Shown here: positions 41,450 through 50,219 of the stretch, one piece after another
Position numbering within the stretch: the stretch's first letter is position 1
How the letters are laid out: each line of letters opens with the position of its first letter
DNA from: Propionimicrobium sp. PCR01-08-3
Lineage (GTDB): Bacteria; Actinomycetota; Actinomycetes; Propionibacteriales; Propionibacteriaceae
Assembly: GCF_030286045.1 (NCBI RefSeq)
Contig: NZ_CP127390.1
Span: 310,001 to 374,000, forward strand
Direction of reading: 5' to 3'
Length of the DNA: 64,000 bases
Notes under the pieces: generated by a model
What the model saw: the letters and a program-made list of their open reading frames with translations, nothing else
The model's database searches: none
What the model was told of the DNA's origin: nothing
Program-made: the position numbers and the translations under genes

Positions 41450-42441
41450 GTACTGAAGTGAAGGAACCAGAGCCGGTCACGGCAGCGTCCGAGAAGCGAT
41501 CGAGGATGACCAAGGGGCTCTATCAGTTGCTGGCCTTCGGCGGCCTACTCGTCATCTACGCCTTCTTCGCGCTCATCAGCCCGAGCTTCCGCACGAGCGG
41601 CAACCTGATCTCCATCCTCTTCTCGGCCGTGGTGATCGGGATCTTGGCACTGGGCGAACTGTTCGTGATCATCACCGCCGGCATCGACCTGTCGGTCGGG
41701 ACGGGCATGACGCTGATGGGAGTCCTATCGGGATTGGTCGTGGTGAATGCCGGAATGCCTGCCTGGGTCGGCGTTCTCGCAGCATTGGGCGGCGGCATGG
41801 TGATGGGATGCATCAACGGGCTGGCGGTGTCATACCTGAAGCTGCCGCCGTTCATCGCCACCTTGGCCATGATGATGATCGCCGAGGGGCTCGCACTGGT
41901 CGTGTCGGGCAGTGCGCCCATCTACTTCGACCAGGATCCCAGCTACGGCAAGATCTCGACGGGCGAGATCATTCCGGGCATCCCGAATGCCCTGCTGGTT
42001 TTTCTGGTTGCTGCGATCATTGCGTCGGTCGCCCTCAACAAGACCATCCTCGGACGCTATGACGTTTCGATCGGATCCAATGCCGAGGCAACCCGCCTGT
42101 CCGGCGTCAACGTCAAGAAATGGACCGTCGCGATCTATACGCTGGCCGGCGTATTCACCGGTTTGGCCGGTGTGATGATCTCGGCACGATTGTCCTCGGC
42201 GCAACCAGCCGTGGGCACCGGTTACGAAATGAACGCCATCGCTGCGACAGTGATCGGCGGCGCATCGTTGGCCGGCGGCAAGGGTTCGGTATCCGGTGCC
42301 GTCATCGGCGCACTCATCATCTCGGTCATCAACAACGGCCTGCAGATCGTCGGGGTCCCACAGGAATGGCAGACCGTCGTCTTAGGTCTGGTCATCATGG
42401 GCGCGGTGATGCTCGACAGCCTGCGCCGTCGCGGCAACTAA
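41446..42441 (+). CDS. Sugar ABC importer permease (RbsC type)
   Basis: This CUT2 permease of 331 aa has about ten helices. Characteristic parts are ALGELFVIITAGIDLSVGTGMTLMGVLSG, NGLAVSYLKLPPFIATLAMMMIAEGLAL and SNAEATRLSGVNVKKWTVAIYTLAGVFTGLAGVMISARL. AIAATVIGGASLAGGKGSVSGAVIGALIISVINNGLQI also matches RbsC. Overlaps the ATPase gene by four bases (ATGA). The partner binding protein follows after 104 bases. Confidence 0.92.
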   Translation: MSTEVKEPEPVTAASEKRSRMTKGLYQLLAFGGLLVIYAFFALISPSFRTSGNLISILFSAVVIGILALGELFVIITAGIDLSVGTGMTLMGVLSGLVVVNAGMPAWVGVLAALGGGMVMGCINGLAVSYLKLPPFIATLAMMMIAEGLALVVSGSAPIYFDQDPSYGKISTGEIIPGIPNALLVFLVAAIIASVALNKTILGRYDVSIGSNAEATRLSGVNVKKWTVAIYTLAGVFTGLAGVMISARLSSAQPAVGTGYEMNAIAATVIGGASLAGGKGSVSGAVIGALIISVINNGLQIVGVPQEWQTVVLGLVIMGAVMLDSLRRRGN

Positions 42442-42545
42442 CCCTGCGCGTGAGCGTCGCCGCTCCGACGAATTTCGGACGCCCGGGCTCGCAGCACCTT
42501 TCTTTCCTCACAGACTTCACACAACACACCACAAAGGAGACACAG

Positions 42546-43523
42546 ATGTCACGGCAAACAAAGAAGCTTGCAGCGCTTGCCCTGGTAGGAGCGCTGGCTC
42601 TGTCCGCCTGCAGCGGCGGCAGTTCGGGAGACACCAGCGGCGGCGGAGGAGACGACCAGCCATATGTCGCCATCGTCTCGAAGGGCTTCTCCCAGCAGTA
42701 TTGGCAGATCGTCAAGAGCGGTGCAGAGGACAAGGCAGCGGAGCTGGGCGTCCGCATGACCTTTGTGGGCCCGCCTGACGAGTCTGCGGTCGAGGATCAG
42801 ATCCAACAGCTGACAGACGCATTGGGATCCAACCCGGACGCCATCGGATTCGCCGCCCTCGATAGCCGCGCAGCCGCACCGCTGATGGACCAAGCCCAAG
42901 AACGCGACATTCCGGTCGTCGCCTTCGACTCGGGCGTCGACAGCGATATTCCTGTCGCGACCGTCGCCACGGACAACAAGGCAGCGGCCGCGGAGGCCGC
43001 CGAGCACATGTCAGACCTGCTGGGAGGCAAGGGAAAGGTTGCCGTCATCGGCATTGACCAGACGTCGAAGTCAGGCGTGGACAGGCGGGACGGTTTCGTC
43101 GAGTGGATGACGGAGAACGCTCCGGACGTCGAGGTGCTGGAACCGCAGTACGCGGAATCCGATCAGACCAAGGCTGCCGATATCGCAAAATCGTTCATTC
43201 AAGCGAACCCCGACCTCGATGGCATCTTCGGCGTCAACGAGGCTGCCGCAACCGGTATGGTCAAGGGTGCCCAGGAAACCGGCAAAGAGGGCCTGACCCT
43301 GGTCGGCTTCGACTCCGGCACGGCTCAGGTGAACTTCGTCAAGGACGGCACGATGGCCGGCGCCGTGACCCAGAATCCCTACGGAATGGGAGAACAGGTC
43401 GTCCAGACCGCCGTCGACGCGATAAACGGTACGACCGTCGAGAACTTCATCGACACCGGATTCTATTGGTACGACCAGTCGAATATCTCTGATCCGGAGA
43501 TCGACAAGTCACTGTATTACTGA
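42546..43523 (+). CDS. Sugar-binding lipoprotein of the fucose importer
   Basis: This is a Type I periplasmic-binding fold lipoprotein (325 aa). A signal peptide with lipobox LSAC places the Cys at about residue 21; a Gly/Ser/Asp linker follows. YVAIVSKGFSQQYWQIVKSGAEDKAAELG begins the first lobe; IGFAALDSRAAAPLMDQA, VATDNKAAAAEAAEHMS and FGVNEAAATGMVKG are typical of ribose/galactose-type binding proteins. Ligand is presumed L-fucose. AAAGGAGA lies before ATG 42546. Confidence 0.9.
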   Translation: MSRQTKKLAALALVGALALSACSGGSSGDTSGGGGDDQPYVAIVSKGFSQQYWQIVKSGAEDKAAELGVRMTFVGPPDESAVEDQIQQLTDALGSNPDAIGFAALDSRAAAPLMDQAQERDIPVVAFDSGVDSDIPVATVATDNKAAAAEAAEHMSDLLGGKGKVAVIGIDQTSKSGVDRRDGFVEWMTENAPDVEVLEPQYAESDQTKAADIAKSFIQANPDLDGIFGVNEAAATGMVKGAQETGKEGLTLVGFDSGTAQVNFVKDGTMAGAVTQNPYGMGEQVVQTAVDAINGTTVENFIDTGFYWYDQSNISDPEIDKSLYY

Positions 43524-43549
43524 CGATCCACAGGAAGAAGGAATCACTG

Positions 43550-44188
43550 ATGCTGTTGGCCAAGGCGCGCGAAGAGATCGCGTCCCGGTGTGCCGCATTC
43601 GGTTCGGATGGACTGGTGGTGGCGACCTCGGGCAACATGTCGATTCGGCAAGGGGAACTGGTGGCGATCACGCCCACCGGAGTCGATTACCGCACGATCA
43701 CGCCGCAAGACGTGGTGGTGATGGACCTGGAGGGCACTGTCGTCGACGGTGATCTCAAGCCGAGTTCGGAATGGGAACTCCACCTCGGGGCTCTGCGGGC
43801 GACCCAAGATGCGTCGGTCGTCCACACCCACTCGCCGAACGCGACAGCGGTTGCGTGCCTCGACGGCATCCGTGAGGTTCCGGCCGTGCATTACTACGTC
43901 GCGATGTTCGGCGGAACGACGCTGCCGGTGGCACCGTACGCTCGCTACGGGACGCCGGAACTTGCGCACCAGGTTGAACAAGTGTTGGCCGGTCATACCG
44001 GGGCGCTGATGGCAAATCATGGCGCTGTGGTCACCGGCCCGGGTCTTGCGGGTGCGTATGTCAAGGCACAGGAGGTGGAGTGGCTGTGCGATGTCTACCT
44101 GAAAACCCTGACGGCAGGACGGCCGAGCATCTTGTCGCAAGCACAAGTGCAAACGGTGATCGATGCGCTTGACTCCTACGGGCAATAG
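43550..44188 (+). CDS. fucA: L-fuculose-1-phosphate aldolase
   Basis: This class II (Zn) aldolase of 212 aa splits L-fuculose 1-phosphate into DHAP and L-lactaldehyde. It has VVATSGNMSIRQGELVAITPTGVDY (phosphate site), SSEWELHLG (catalytic Glu), VVHTHSPNATAVAC (two zinc His), MANHGAVVTGPG (third His). Normal length. GAAGGA is the ribosome site. It completes the fucose pathway. Its stop is six bases from the stop of the convergent LacI gene. Confidence 0.92.
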   Translation: MLLAKAREEIASRCAAFGSDGLVVATSGNMSIRQGELVAITPTGVDYRTITPQDVVVMDLEGTVVDGDLKPSSEWELHLGALRATQDASVVHTHSPNATAVACLDGIREVPAVHYYVAMFGGTTLPVAPYARYGTPELAHQVEQVLAGHTGALMANHGAVVTGPGLAGAYVKAQEVEWLCDVYLKTLTAGRPSILSQAQVQTVIDALDSYGQ

Positions 44189-44194
44189 ACCACG

Positions 44195-45232
44195 CTACGC
44201 CGTGCGATGGTTGGCGAAGCCTCGGCTGGATTCCCGTTCGACCAAGGTGGGCTGAAGAACCAAATGCTGTGACGGAGAGTCGGGATGCGCCGACCGGGCA
44301 TTGAGTAGCTGCGCGGCGGCGATCCCGATCTGTTCGACCGGTTGGCGGATGACGGTGACCGACGGCTGGACCAAGGTCATCCACGCCTCATCGTCGGTGC
44401 CCACCAGGCCGATATCGCGGGGCATCGAGAGCCCGCGGCCCTTGATCGCTCGATAGGCGCCCGCGGTGGTCACGCCGTAGCCGGAGAAGATCGCGTCGGG
44501 GGCGTCCGGCTGGTTGAGCATGTTGGCAACCGAGAATTCGCCGGAATCGCCCCGCAGGTCGGTCTGGGAGACCATCGCGTTCGGCAGATCTATCCCGCGT
44601 TCACGCAGCGCCGTCCGGAATCCCTCAAGCCGATGCGCCATCGAAGAAACGTGGCGTGGCCCGGCCACGCAGCCGAACCGGCGATAGCCCTGGGCAGCGA
44701 AATGCTCAGCGGCCAGCCGCCCGATGAGTGCATTGTCGACGACCACGGAATCCCCGTCGTAGCCCTGAACCAATCGATCTATGAGGACGACAGGGATGCC
44801 GGCACGCGTGAGCGGCGTGAGATCGGTACGTACGGCGGAAGCAGCAGCTATGGCGACCCCAGACATCCGGCGTTGGATCACGGCGTTGATGTAACGGTTC
44901 TCACGGTCGACCTGCTCGTTGGTGTTGCACAGCATCACGGAGTATCCGAGATACTCGGCGGCCTCCTCCATCGAGGCCACCAAGCGGGTGAAGAACGGAT
45001 TCTCGATGTTGGACACGATGATCGCCCAGGTATTGGTCACCTGACGCCGCAGGGCCATTCCCATGAAATTGGGAACATATCCGGTCGCTTCGACGGCCTC
45101 GTGTACCCGTTTGGCCATCTCGGGATCGACGGTGGACTTGCCGCTGAGCACGCGGGAGACTGTCGCCGAGGACACCTGGGCGGCTGCTGCGACATCCTTC
45201 ATCGTGACCGGACGGGGCAACTTGCCCTGCAT
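44195..45232 (-). CDS. LacI family regulator, probable fucose repressor
   Basis: This 345-aa repressor has the LacI HTH TMKDVAAAAQVSSATVSRVLSGK and hinge helix NFMGMALRRQ, then a periplasmic-binding-like effector domain beginning TWAIIVSNIENPFFTRLV. It probably binds the AAYCGRTT sites in the divergent fucI/fucK region and lets go on binding fucose or fuculose phosphate. In front of its own gene a weaker match (AAATCGTAT, near 45276) lies with a TATACG -10-like box, suggesting autoregulation. GGAGGA precedes ATG 45232. Confidence 0.87.
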   Translation of the reverse strand: MQGKLPRPVTMKDVAAAAQVSSATVSRVLSGKSTVDPEMAKRVHEAVEATGYVPNFMGMALRRQVTNTWAIIVSNIENPFFTRLVASMEEAAEYLGYSVMLCNTNEQVDRENRYINAVIQRRMSGVAIAAASAVRTDLTPLTRAGIPVVLIDRLVQGYDGDSVVVDNALIGRLAAEHFAAQGYRRFGCVAGPRHVSSMAHRLEGFRTALRERGIDLPNAMVSQTDLRGDSGEFSVANMLNQPDAPDAIFSGYGVTTAGAYRAIKGRGLSMPRDIGLVGTDDEAWMTLVQPSVTVIRQPVEQIGIAAAQLLNARSAHPDSPSQHLVLQPTLVERESSRGFANHRTA

Positions 45233-45335
45233 AGCTGTCCTCCAGGTCGCCTGTACACTCTGTTCGAGAAATCGTATACCCGCGGGCGCCTTCCGGACGC
45301 GAAACTGGCCGCAAGCAAACCATCTGGCGTTGTCG

Positions 45336-46475
45336 TCACCTGGTCAAGGTGGCAGACATGAAGTCTTCGACGCCGTCGAGGATGGCCTCGAATCGCCAGG
45401 AGTTCACCAGGTCGAAACCGTGTTGGGCGCCGGGCAGCTCGGCATAGACCACCCCCGACGGTGATTCTTCGCGTAATTTCGAAACCAGCGCACGGGAGTT
45501 CTCCACGGTCGCGTTGTTGTCGGTGGTGCCATGCGTGACGAAGAACGGCGGCGCCGACGAAGCGTCCATCACCAGCGGGTCCGAGGGCAGCGGGTTGTCC
45601 GGGCCCCAATCGAAGTACGGGCCGTAATAGCCGTACAGCCCGATGACCGCGGCGACAGAGGTGTCGGACGACTCGAAGCCCGGCTGGAATCGCGGATCGT
45701 GCTGGCTGAACGCTGAGATGGCGCTGAGGTGCGCGCCCGCCGAACTGCCTGCCATCACCACCTGCCTGCCGTCGCCTCCGTAGTCGGAAGCATGATCGTG
45801 GGTCCAGGCCAGCGCACGCTTGGCGTCCGAAAGATGGTCGAGGAAACCTGCCCTCGGACGCAGCCGATAGTTCGCGCTGACGCACACCCAGCCCTGCTCG
45901 GCCAGCCGGTGGAGCAACCCTTGGGCCTCCCAGTGCTTGCCACCCATCGTGTAGTAGCCACCGTGCAGATAGAGCAGCGCCGGCCCACTCACCTGCTGGT
46001 CTTTGCGATGGTAGACATCCAGCCGCTGCAGTCGGTGATCGCCGTAGGCCAGATTGCGATGACGCACCACCGAACGCGGACGCACGGGGAACGGCCACAG
46101 CGCAATCAGCCACCCCGGCCGGGTGCCGCGTCCGGGAGCCGATTTCACCGGGCTGATGCCGCCGGCACGAAGGGCCCCAGCGACGATCGTCCGGGAGCCT
46201 CGGGCACGCCATCCGATGGCGAACAAGATCCCGCCGACGATCAGCGTCAGTACGGCGGCGATGACGACAGCTTCCGGCGTGTGAAAGTCTCCGCTGACGA
46301 TCGAGATCCCTAGCCAAATCGGCAATAGCAGGGCGGCGTAGTGCGGAACCTCGTTCACCGCCATACCCATGAAGTAGGTGATGCTGGCGAGCCCCCTGGG
46401 ACGCTGCGGCTGCCACCAAGCGGCCATGGCGAACAATCCCAGTGCGATGATCGAAAAGTACAGTCCATAGGGCAT
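45336..46475 (-). CDS. Membrane-anchored alpha/beta hydrolase (HSL-type esterase)
   Basis: The first about 110 residues form three or four membrane helices (FSIIALGLFAMAAWW, HYAALLLPIWLGISIVSG, AVVIAAVLTLIVGGILFAIGW). The catalytic domain has LLYLHGGYYTMGG (oxyanion HGG), VVMAGSSAGAHLSA (nucleophile GSSAG), PFFVTHGTTDNNATV (Asp) and GAQHGFDLV (His). This is the hormone-sensitive-lipase/carboxylesterase pattern. GAAGGAGA lies before ATG 46475; a longer frame to 46601 overlaps the ThrE gene. Substrate unknown. Confidence 0.82.
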   Translation of the reverse strand: MPYGLYFSIIALGLFAMAAWWQPQRPRGLASITYFMGMAVNEVPHYAALLLPIWLGISIVSGDFHTPEAVVIAAVLTLIVGGILFAIGWRARGSRTIVAGALRAGGISPVKSAPGRGTRPGWLIALWPFPVRPRSVVRHRNLAYGDHRLQRLDVYHRKDQQVSGPALLYLHGGYYTMGGKHWEAQGLLHRLAEQGWVCVSANYRLRPRAGFLDHLSDAKRALAWTHDHASDYGGDGRQVVMAGSSAGAHLSAISAFSQHDPRFQPGFESSDTSVAAVIGLYGYYGPYFDWGPDNPLPSDPLVMDASSAPPFFVTHGTTDNNATVENSRALVSKLREESPSGVVYAELPGAQHGFDLVNSWRFEAILDGVEDFMSATLTR

Positions 46476-46563
46476 CTCCGGATCTCCTTCCGGAATCGCT
46501 TTTCGGTGTCCTTCCACCGTAGCCCCGCCGCGGTTGAGGCCGCGAGTACCAGTTTGGTCAGCG

Positions 46564-48060
46564 TCAGCTCGGGGGCGAGTTCCAGGTGCGCACGGCGGCA
46601 TGCACGTCGTGGTTCAGGCTGGCTCCGACGAGAGTGCCAAGCCCGATCGCGAGCAGCGAGACGAAGACCTGCACCAGTAGTGCGAGTGAGCCGGTCTCGG
46701 CGGCGAATCCGCTCATCCCGATGAAACCGAGCGCTCCGGGAACCAGCAGAAAGTACCCCGCCGTACGCAACACGACGGTTGCGGGGGCTCCACGGAAACG
46801 CTGCACCGCGCGTCCCAGCGGCTCCAAGACCAACGACCCGGCGAAACCCGACAGCGCCGGCCCGACGATGAACGATCCGGCGAACTGTGCGGCATAAACA
46901 ACCAGCAGCACGAACAGAATCCAGCGCAGCGCTCCCTTGGGCGCGACCATGTACAAGGTGAATCCGATACTGGTCAACGCCACACCGACCCAGGGCGCCC
47001 ACAACCCGAGCATGGCCGGCGCACCGGGAGTGGCCGGCATGTCGACCAGCTGCCAGGCCGCGTAAACCCCGAACGCGAGCAGCCCGAGTTGGGCGAATCC
47101 GTAAACCAACCGGCTGGCTCCCGCTACGACTTGGCTGCTGGCCAACTCCACCGCGGCAACCGTGAGCATATGGCCGGGCAGGAAGGCCAATAGCGCCGGT
47201 GCCACCAGGCGCAGCGGATCGTCCGGAACCAGGCGGGCGAACGTGAGCAGAGTGAGCAAGGTCAGCAGGAATGACGTGAGCACCGGGAGCATCACCTGAA
47301 CCGATGCGCGTCCTCTGGTGAAGGTCACGGCGAGCCCGACCAATGCCCCCATGATGAGGTAGCCCGGCAAGGCGGTGGCCGTCGGATTGATGACCATACC
47401 GAAGCCCAGCGTGAGAATCGCGTGTCCCAGCACCATGACGCGGCGGCTGAATCGCGGAGGTTGTTGCTCAATGCGAGATAGCTCTCGGATGGCCTGCTCG
47501 GGCTCGGGATGATCGCGAACCACCCGCGTCACGAGCTGCTCGGTTGCGCCTGCCTGGTCGAGGCGGTAGCTACCCGAAGCAAACGGGAACGCACTGGTGT
47601 GCTCCTTGAGCGGATCGTCCACCAAGATGGACGTCGGCAGCACCACCATGCGTAGATCGGGGCGTTCATAGACGCGGGCTATCTCGCTCAACTGGCGTTC
47701 GATCTCGCTGGTCGGCAGTTGCGAGGCGAGCATCGCCAGCCCCAGCCTGCCGATCAGCTCGGGGATGGACATGCCGACATGCGCGGGTGCTGTGGGCGCC
47801 TCGTGCTTGCCCCAGGTGCGGGCAATCCGAAGCAACCGTCGCATCACGAGATGGTCGGTGTTTGGCCGAGTTCTTATGACGCGCTTTCCGGATCGCTTCG
47901 GCGTCGGGGGAGTGCGCAGGTTCTCCGTCGGCTGAAAAGCAGGCAGGGAGGTCTTGGTGACCGACGGCAACAGCGTCGTCGACTCGTCCATGCCGCTAGG
48001 GGCATGCGTGGTGGCCGCGGTGATTCCGCTGGTCAACTCCGAGTTCTGGCGCGTACGCAC
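46564..48060 (-). CDS. ThrE family threonine/serine exporter
   Basis: This 498-aa exporter combines an N-terminal ThrE domain and ten membrane helices. IPELIGRLGLAMLASQLPTSEIERQLSEIARVYERPDLRMVVLPTSILVDD is the conserved cytosolic part (ThrE proteins contain a protease-like N-domain). VMVLGHAILTLGFGMVINPTATALPG begins the first membrane half; a DUF3815-like half follows, fused as in actinobacteria. GTG 48060 has GGGAGG upstream. About 110 residues of poorly conserved polar N-tail precede the domain. Confidence 0.85.
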   Translation of the reverse strand: MRTRQNSELTSGITAATTHAPSGMDESTTLLPSVTKTSLPAFQPTENLRTPPTPKRSGKRVIRTRPNTDHLVMRRLLRIARTWGKHEAPTAPAHVGMSIPELIGRLGLAMLASQLPTSEIERQLSEIARVYERPDLRMVVLPTSILVDDPLKEHTSAFPFASGSYRLDQAGATEQLVTRVVRDHPEPEQAIRELSRIEQQPPRFSRRVMVLGHAILTLGFGMVINPTATALPGYLIMGALVGLAVTFTRGRASVQVMLPVLTSFLLTLLTLLTFARLVPDDPLRLVAPALLAFLPGHMLTVAAVELASSQVVAGASRLVYGFAQLGLLAFGVYAAWQLVDMPATPGAPAMLGLWAPWVGVALTSIGFTLYMVAPKGALRWILFVLLVVYAAQFAGSFIVGPALSGFAGSLVLEPLGRAVQRFRGAPATVVLRTAGYFLLVPGALGFIGMSGFAAETGSLALLVQVFVSLLAIGLGTLVGASLNHDVHAAVRTWNSPPS

Positions 48061-48305
48061 TCCTGCCTCCCTGGCGGCGATGATGGCTGGTGGTCCCCGA
48101 AGAATCGGCGAGGACGGCTCACAGTCTAGCTACCGCTCAGAAGACGAAATTCGGGGGAGTGAGCTGCCGAAGGCCCCCGGTGAGAGGGCTGCTACGTCGT
48201 CCGAAGACCGCGTCAGGGATCCGACTGGGCGGCCGCGACTAGGAGGCCGTTGCTCTGCGGGAAAAGCCGAATTCGGACGCCGTTGCCGAAAAACCCCGTG
48301 ATGCC

Positions 48306-48342
48306 TTGACCCTGACACCGTGTCAGGTTGTTGGGTGTAACT
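48306..48342 (+). promoter_or_regulatory. MerR-type promoter of the HEAT operon (leaderless)
   Basis: TTGACC (48306-48311) and TTGGGT (48331-48336) are 19 bases apart. CCTGACAC-c-GTGTCAGG (48311-48327) is a perfect dyad in the spacer. This is the classical MerR-activated layout. The ATG (48343) is six bases beyond the -10 box. The gene after next encodes a MerR protein. Confidence 0.65.
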
Positions 48343-48999
48343 ATGGATGAGCGCACCACCAAACTGAGGCGGCTGCTTGAAGTGCCCGAGTCGTCGGCGC
48401 GGTTGCAGGCCGCACTTGCCGCGGGCACCGACCCCGCGACGGCCGACATTCCGGTGCTCGTGGAGCGTTGCCGCGTTGAGCCGGACTTCTACGTCCGCGA
48501 CATGCTCACCTGGGCGCTGACCCAGCATCCTGCCGACGCCACGGTGCCGAGGCTGCTGGACGAGCTCCGCATGCCGCAGGTACCGGGCGACCTTCTTTTG
48601 CACGGTCGCGCGCAGGCGCTGCATACCCTCTCGAAGATCGGGGACGCCCGGGCCTGGCCGGCTGTCACCGATGACCTGCTGGCCGATGCGGACGACGAGG
48701 TCGCTCGCGCTGCCTGGCGGGCCGCCGTGGTTGTGGTGCCCGACGACCAGCGGGAAAGCCTCGCGCAGCGGCTGGCAGGTCAGCTCGGCAGGGGAGACCG
48801 CGCCATGCAACTCTCGCTGAGCAGAGCGTTCGTCGAACTCGGATCGGCCGCCGATCAGGCCCTGGCGCAGGCTACCGACGACAAGCGCGAGGCAGTACGG
48901 CTGCACGCGCTCGCCACCCAGCGGCTCGTCCAGGACCCGGATTCTGGCTTCGACGCCGCGGTCGCCGAGGCCAAGAGGTACCTTGCCGTAGGTTCGTAG
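48343..48999 (+). CDS. HEAT-repeat protein paired with the MerR-HEAT regulator
   Basis: This 218-aa protein is all helical with HEAT-like repeats (VERCRVEPDFYVRDMLTWALTQHP, VPRLLDELRMPQVPGDLLLHGRAQALHTLSKIGD, ARAWPAVTDDLLADADDEVARAAWRAAV). HEAT arrays bind proteins; no enzymatic motif is seen. It starts at the leaderless ATG. It abuts the MerR gene (one base between), whose C-terminal part also contains HEAT repeats, so the two proteins may bind each other or the same partner. Function unknown. Confidence 0.7.
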   Translation: MDERTTKLRRLLEVPESSARLQAALAAGTDPATADIPVLVERCRVEPDFYVRDMLTWALTQHPADATVPRLLDELRMPQVPGDLLLHGRAQALHTLSKIGDARAWPAVTDDLLADADDEVARAAWRAAVVVVPDDQRESLAQRLAGQLGRGDRAMQLSLSRAFVELGSAADQALAQATDDKREAVRLHALATQRLVQDPDSGFDAAVAEAKRYLAVGS

Positions 49000-49000
49000 C

Positions 49001-50212
49001 ATGCAGATCGGTGAGGTATCCAGACGATCCGGCGTGAGTGTGCGGATGCTGCGGCACTACGACCGGATCAACCTGGTGCGTCCGAGTGAGCGAACTGCGT
49101 CCGGCTACCGTGAATATTCCTCGGAAGACCTGCGGCGGCTGTTTCAGGCCGAGGCGTTGCGAACCCTCGGCCTGACGCTGGCGCAGGTGGCCGAGGCCCT
49201 CGATGCCCCGGATTTCGCTGTCCATCAGACGCTGGCGCAGCTCGTCGACCGCACCCGGGATCAGATCGCTGCCGAGCAGCAATTGCTGGGGCGGCTCCTC
49301 GAGATCGACTCCACGGCGCCGCAGGACTGGGGCGATGTGCTCGACGTCGTCTCCCTGCTCACCGGATTGCGGTCGGCCAGCGCGAGTGAACGCCAGGAGT
49401 CGGCGCTTCGTGCCGGACGAGAGCCCGCGTCCCTGCTGCCGCAATTGGTGGACGCCTATCTGGCCGAGGACGAAGCTCACGCGTCCGGTGCGCTGCGCTG
49501 GGCGATCGCTCAAGCGCCGGGGGACGCGATTCCGCTGCTCGCGGCCCATGCAGCCGACCCGGATCAGGCGACTCGCAGCCGCGCTGTGTCGGCCTTGTCC
49601 AAGCTCGGCGGCGTGGCGGCTGCGTCGGCGCTCGGGCCCTTTGTCGATGATCCGGACCCGCGCACCGCGGCACGCGCGGTGCTGGCGATCGCGTCGACCG
49701 AGCTCGAGCTCACGGCGCCGCAACCCGCTGAGGCATCGGTAGCCGGCCAGATCCTGCGGGCGGAGGATGAAGAACGAAACGCGGCGCACGCGCAAGACGG
49801 GCAAGGCGACACCGCCGATCGTGATCGAGTGGTGCCGACAGCTGTCGGCGGCCGTATGGGAAGCGGCATCGATTCGTCCGATCTTCGAGACCGGCTGGTG
49901 CAGATGATCGTCGACGGCATCGACGATGTCGCGGCGTCCGAGGTATTGGGAAGGCTGGCCGCCCGCTCGGCAGCGGCGGCGACGCAGATCGTCGATGTTT
50001 TGCAGGAGCGGATCGGCGAGCTTCAGCGCGCAGCTCCGACCGATCCGCAAGCTCGTGGACGCCTGGTTCAGGCCCTCGGCGAACTACCTGGGCAGCAGAC
50101 GGTCGAGTTGCTGCAGACTTTGACCGGCGACGATGACCCCGCGGTCGCCATGACTGCCCGCTATCTGCTGAATCGGACCGGCCTTGGCTCGACGACGGGC
50201 ACATGCCCATAA
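49001..50212 (+). CDS. MerR regulator fused to HEAT repeats
   Basis: This 403-aa regulator has the MerR HTH MQIGEVSRRSGVSVRMLRHYDRINLVRPSERTASGYREYSSEDLRRLF, then the dimer helix to about residue 115. HEAT-like repeats follow (residues about 120-240 and 290-400), separated by a polar insert (about 245-286). Most MerR proteins carry small-molecule domains here; HEAT repeats suggest sensing of a protein or peptide, which is inference. It very likely activates the promoter at 48306. The 3' end precedes the CDF gene, whose promoter lies in its last codons. Confidence 0.8.
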   Translation: MQIGEVSRRSGVSVRMLRHYDRINLVRPSERTASGYREYSSEDLRRLFQAEALRTLGLTLAQVAEALDAPDFAVHQTLAQLVDRTRDQIAAEQQLLGRLLEIDSTAPQDWGDVLDVVSLLTGLRSASASERQESALRAGREPASLLPQLVDAYLAEDEAHASGALRWAIAQAPGDAIPLLAAHAADPDQATRSRAVSALSKLGGVAAASALGPFVDDPDPRTAARAVLAIASTELELTAPQPAEASVAGQILRAEDEERNAAHAQDGQGDTADRDRVVPTAVGGRMGSGIDSSDLRDRLVQMIVDGIDDVAASEVLGRLAARSAAAATQIVDVLQERIGELQRAAPTDPQARGRLVQALGELPGQQTVELLQTLTGDDDPAVAMTARYLLNRTGLGSTTGTCP

Positions 50213-50219
50213 TTGGTCA

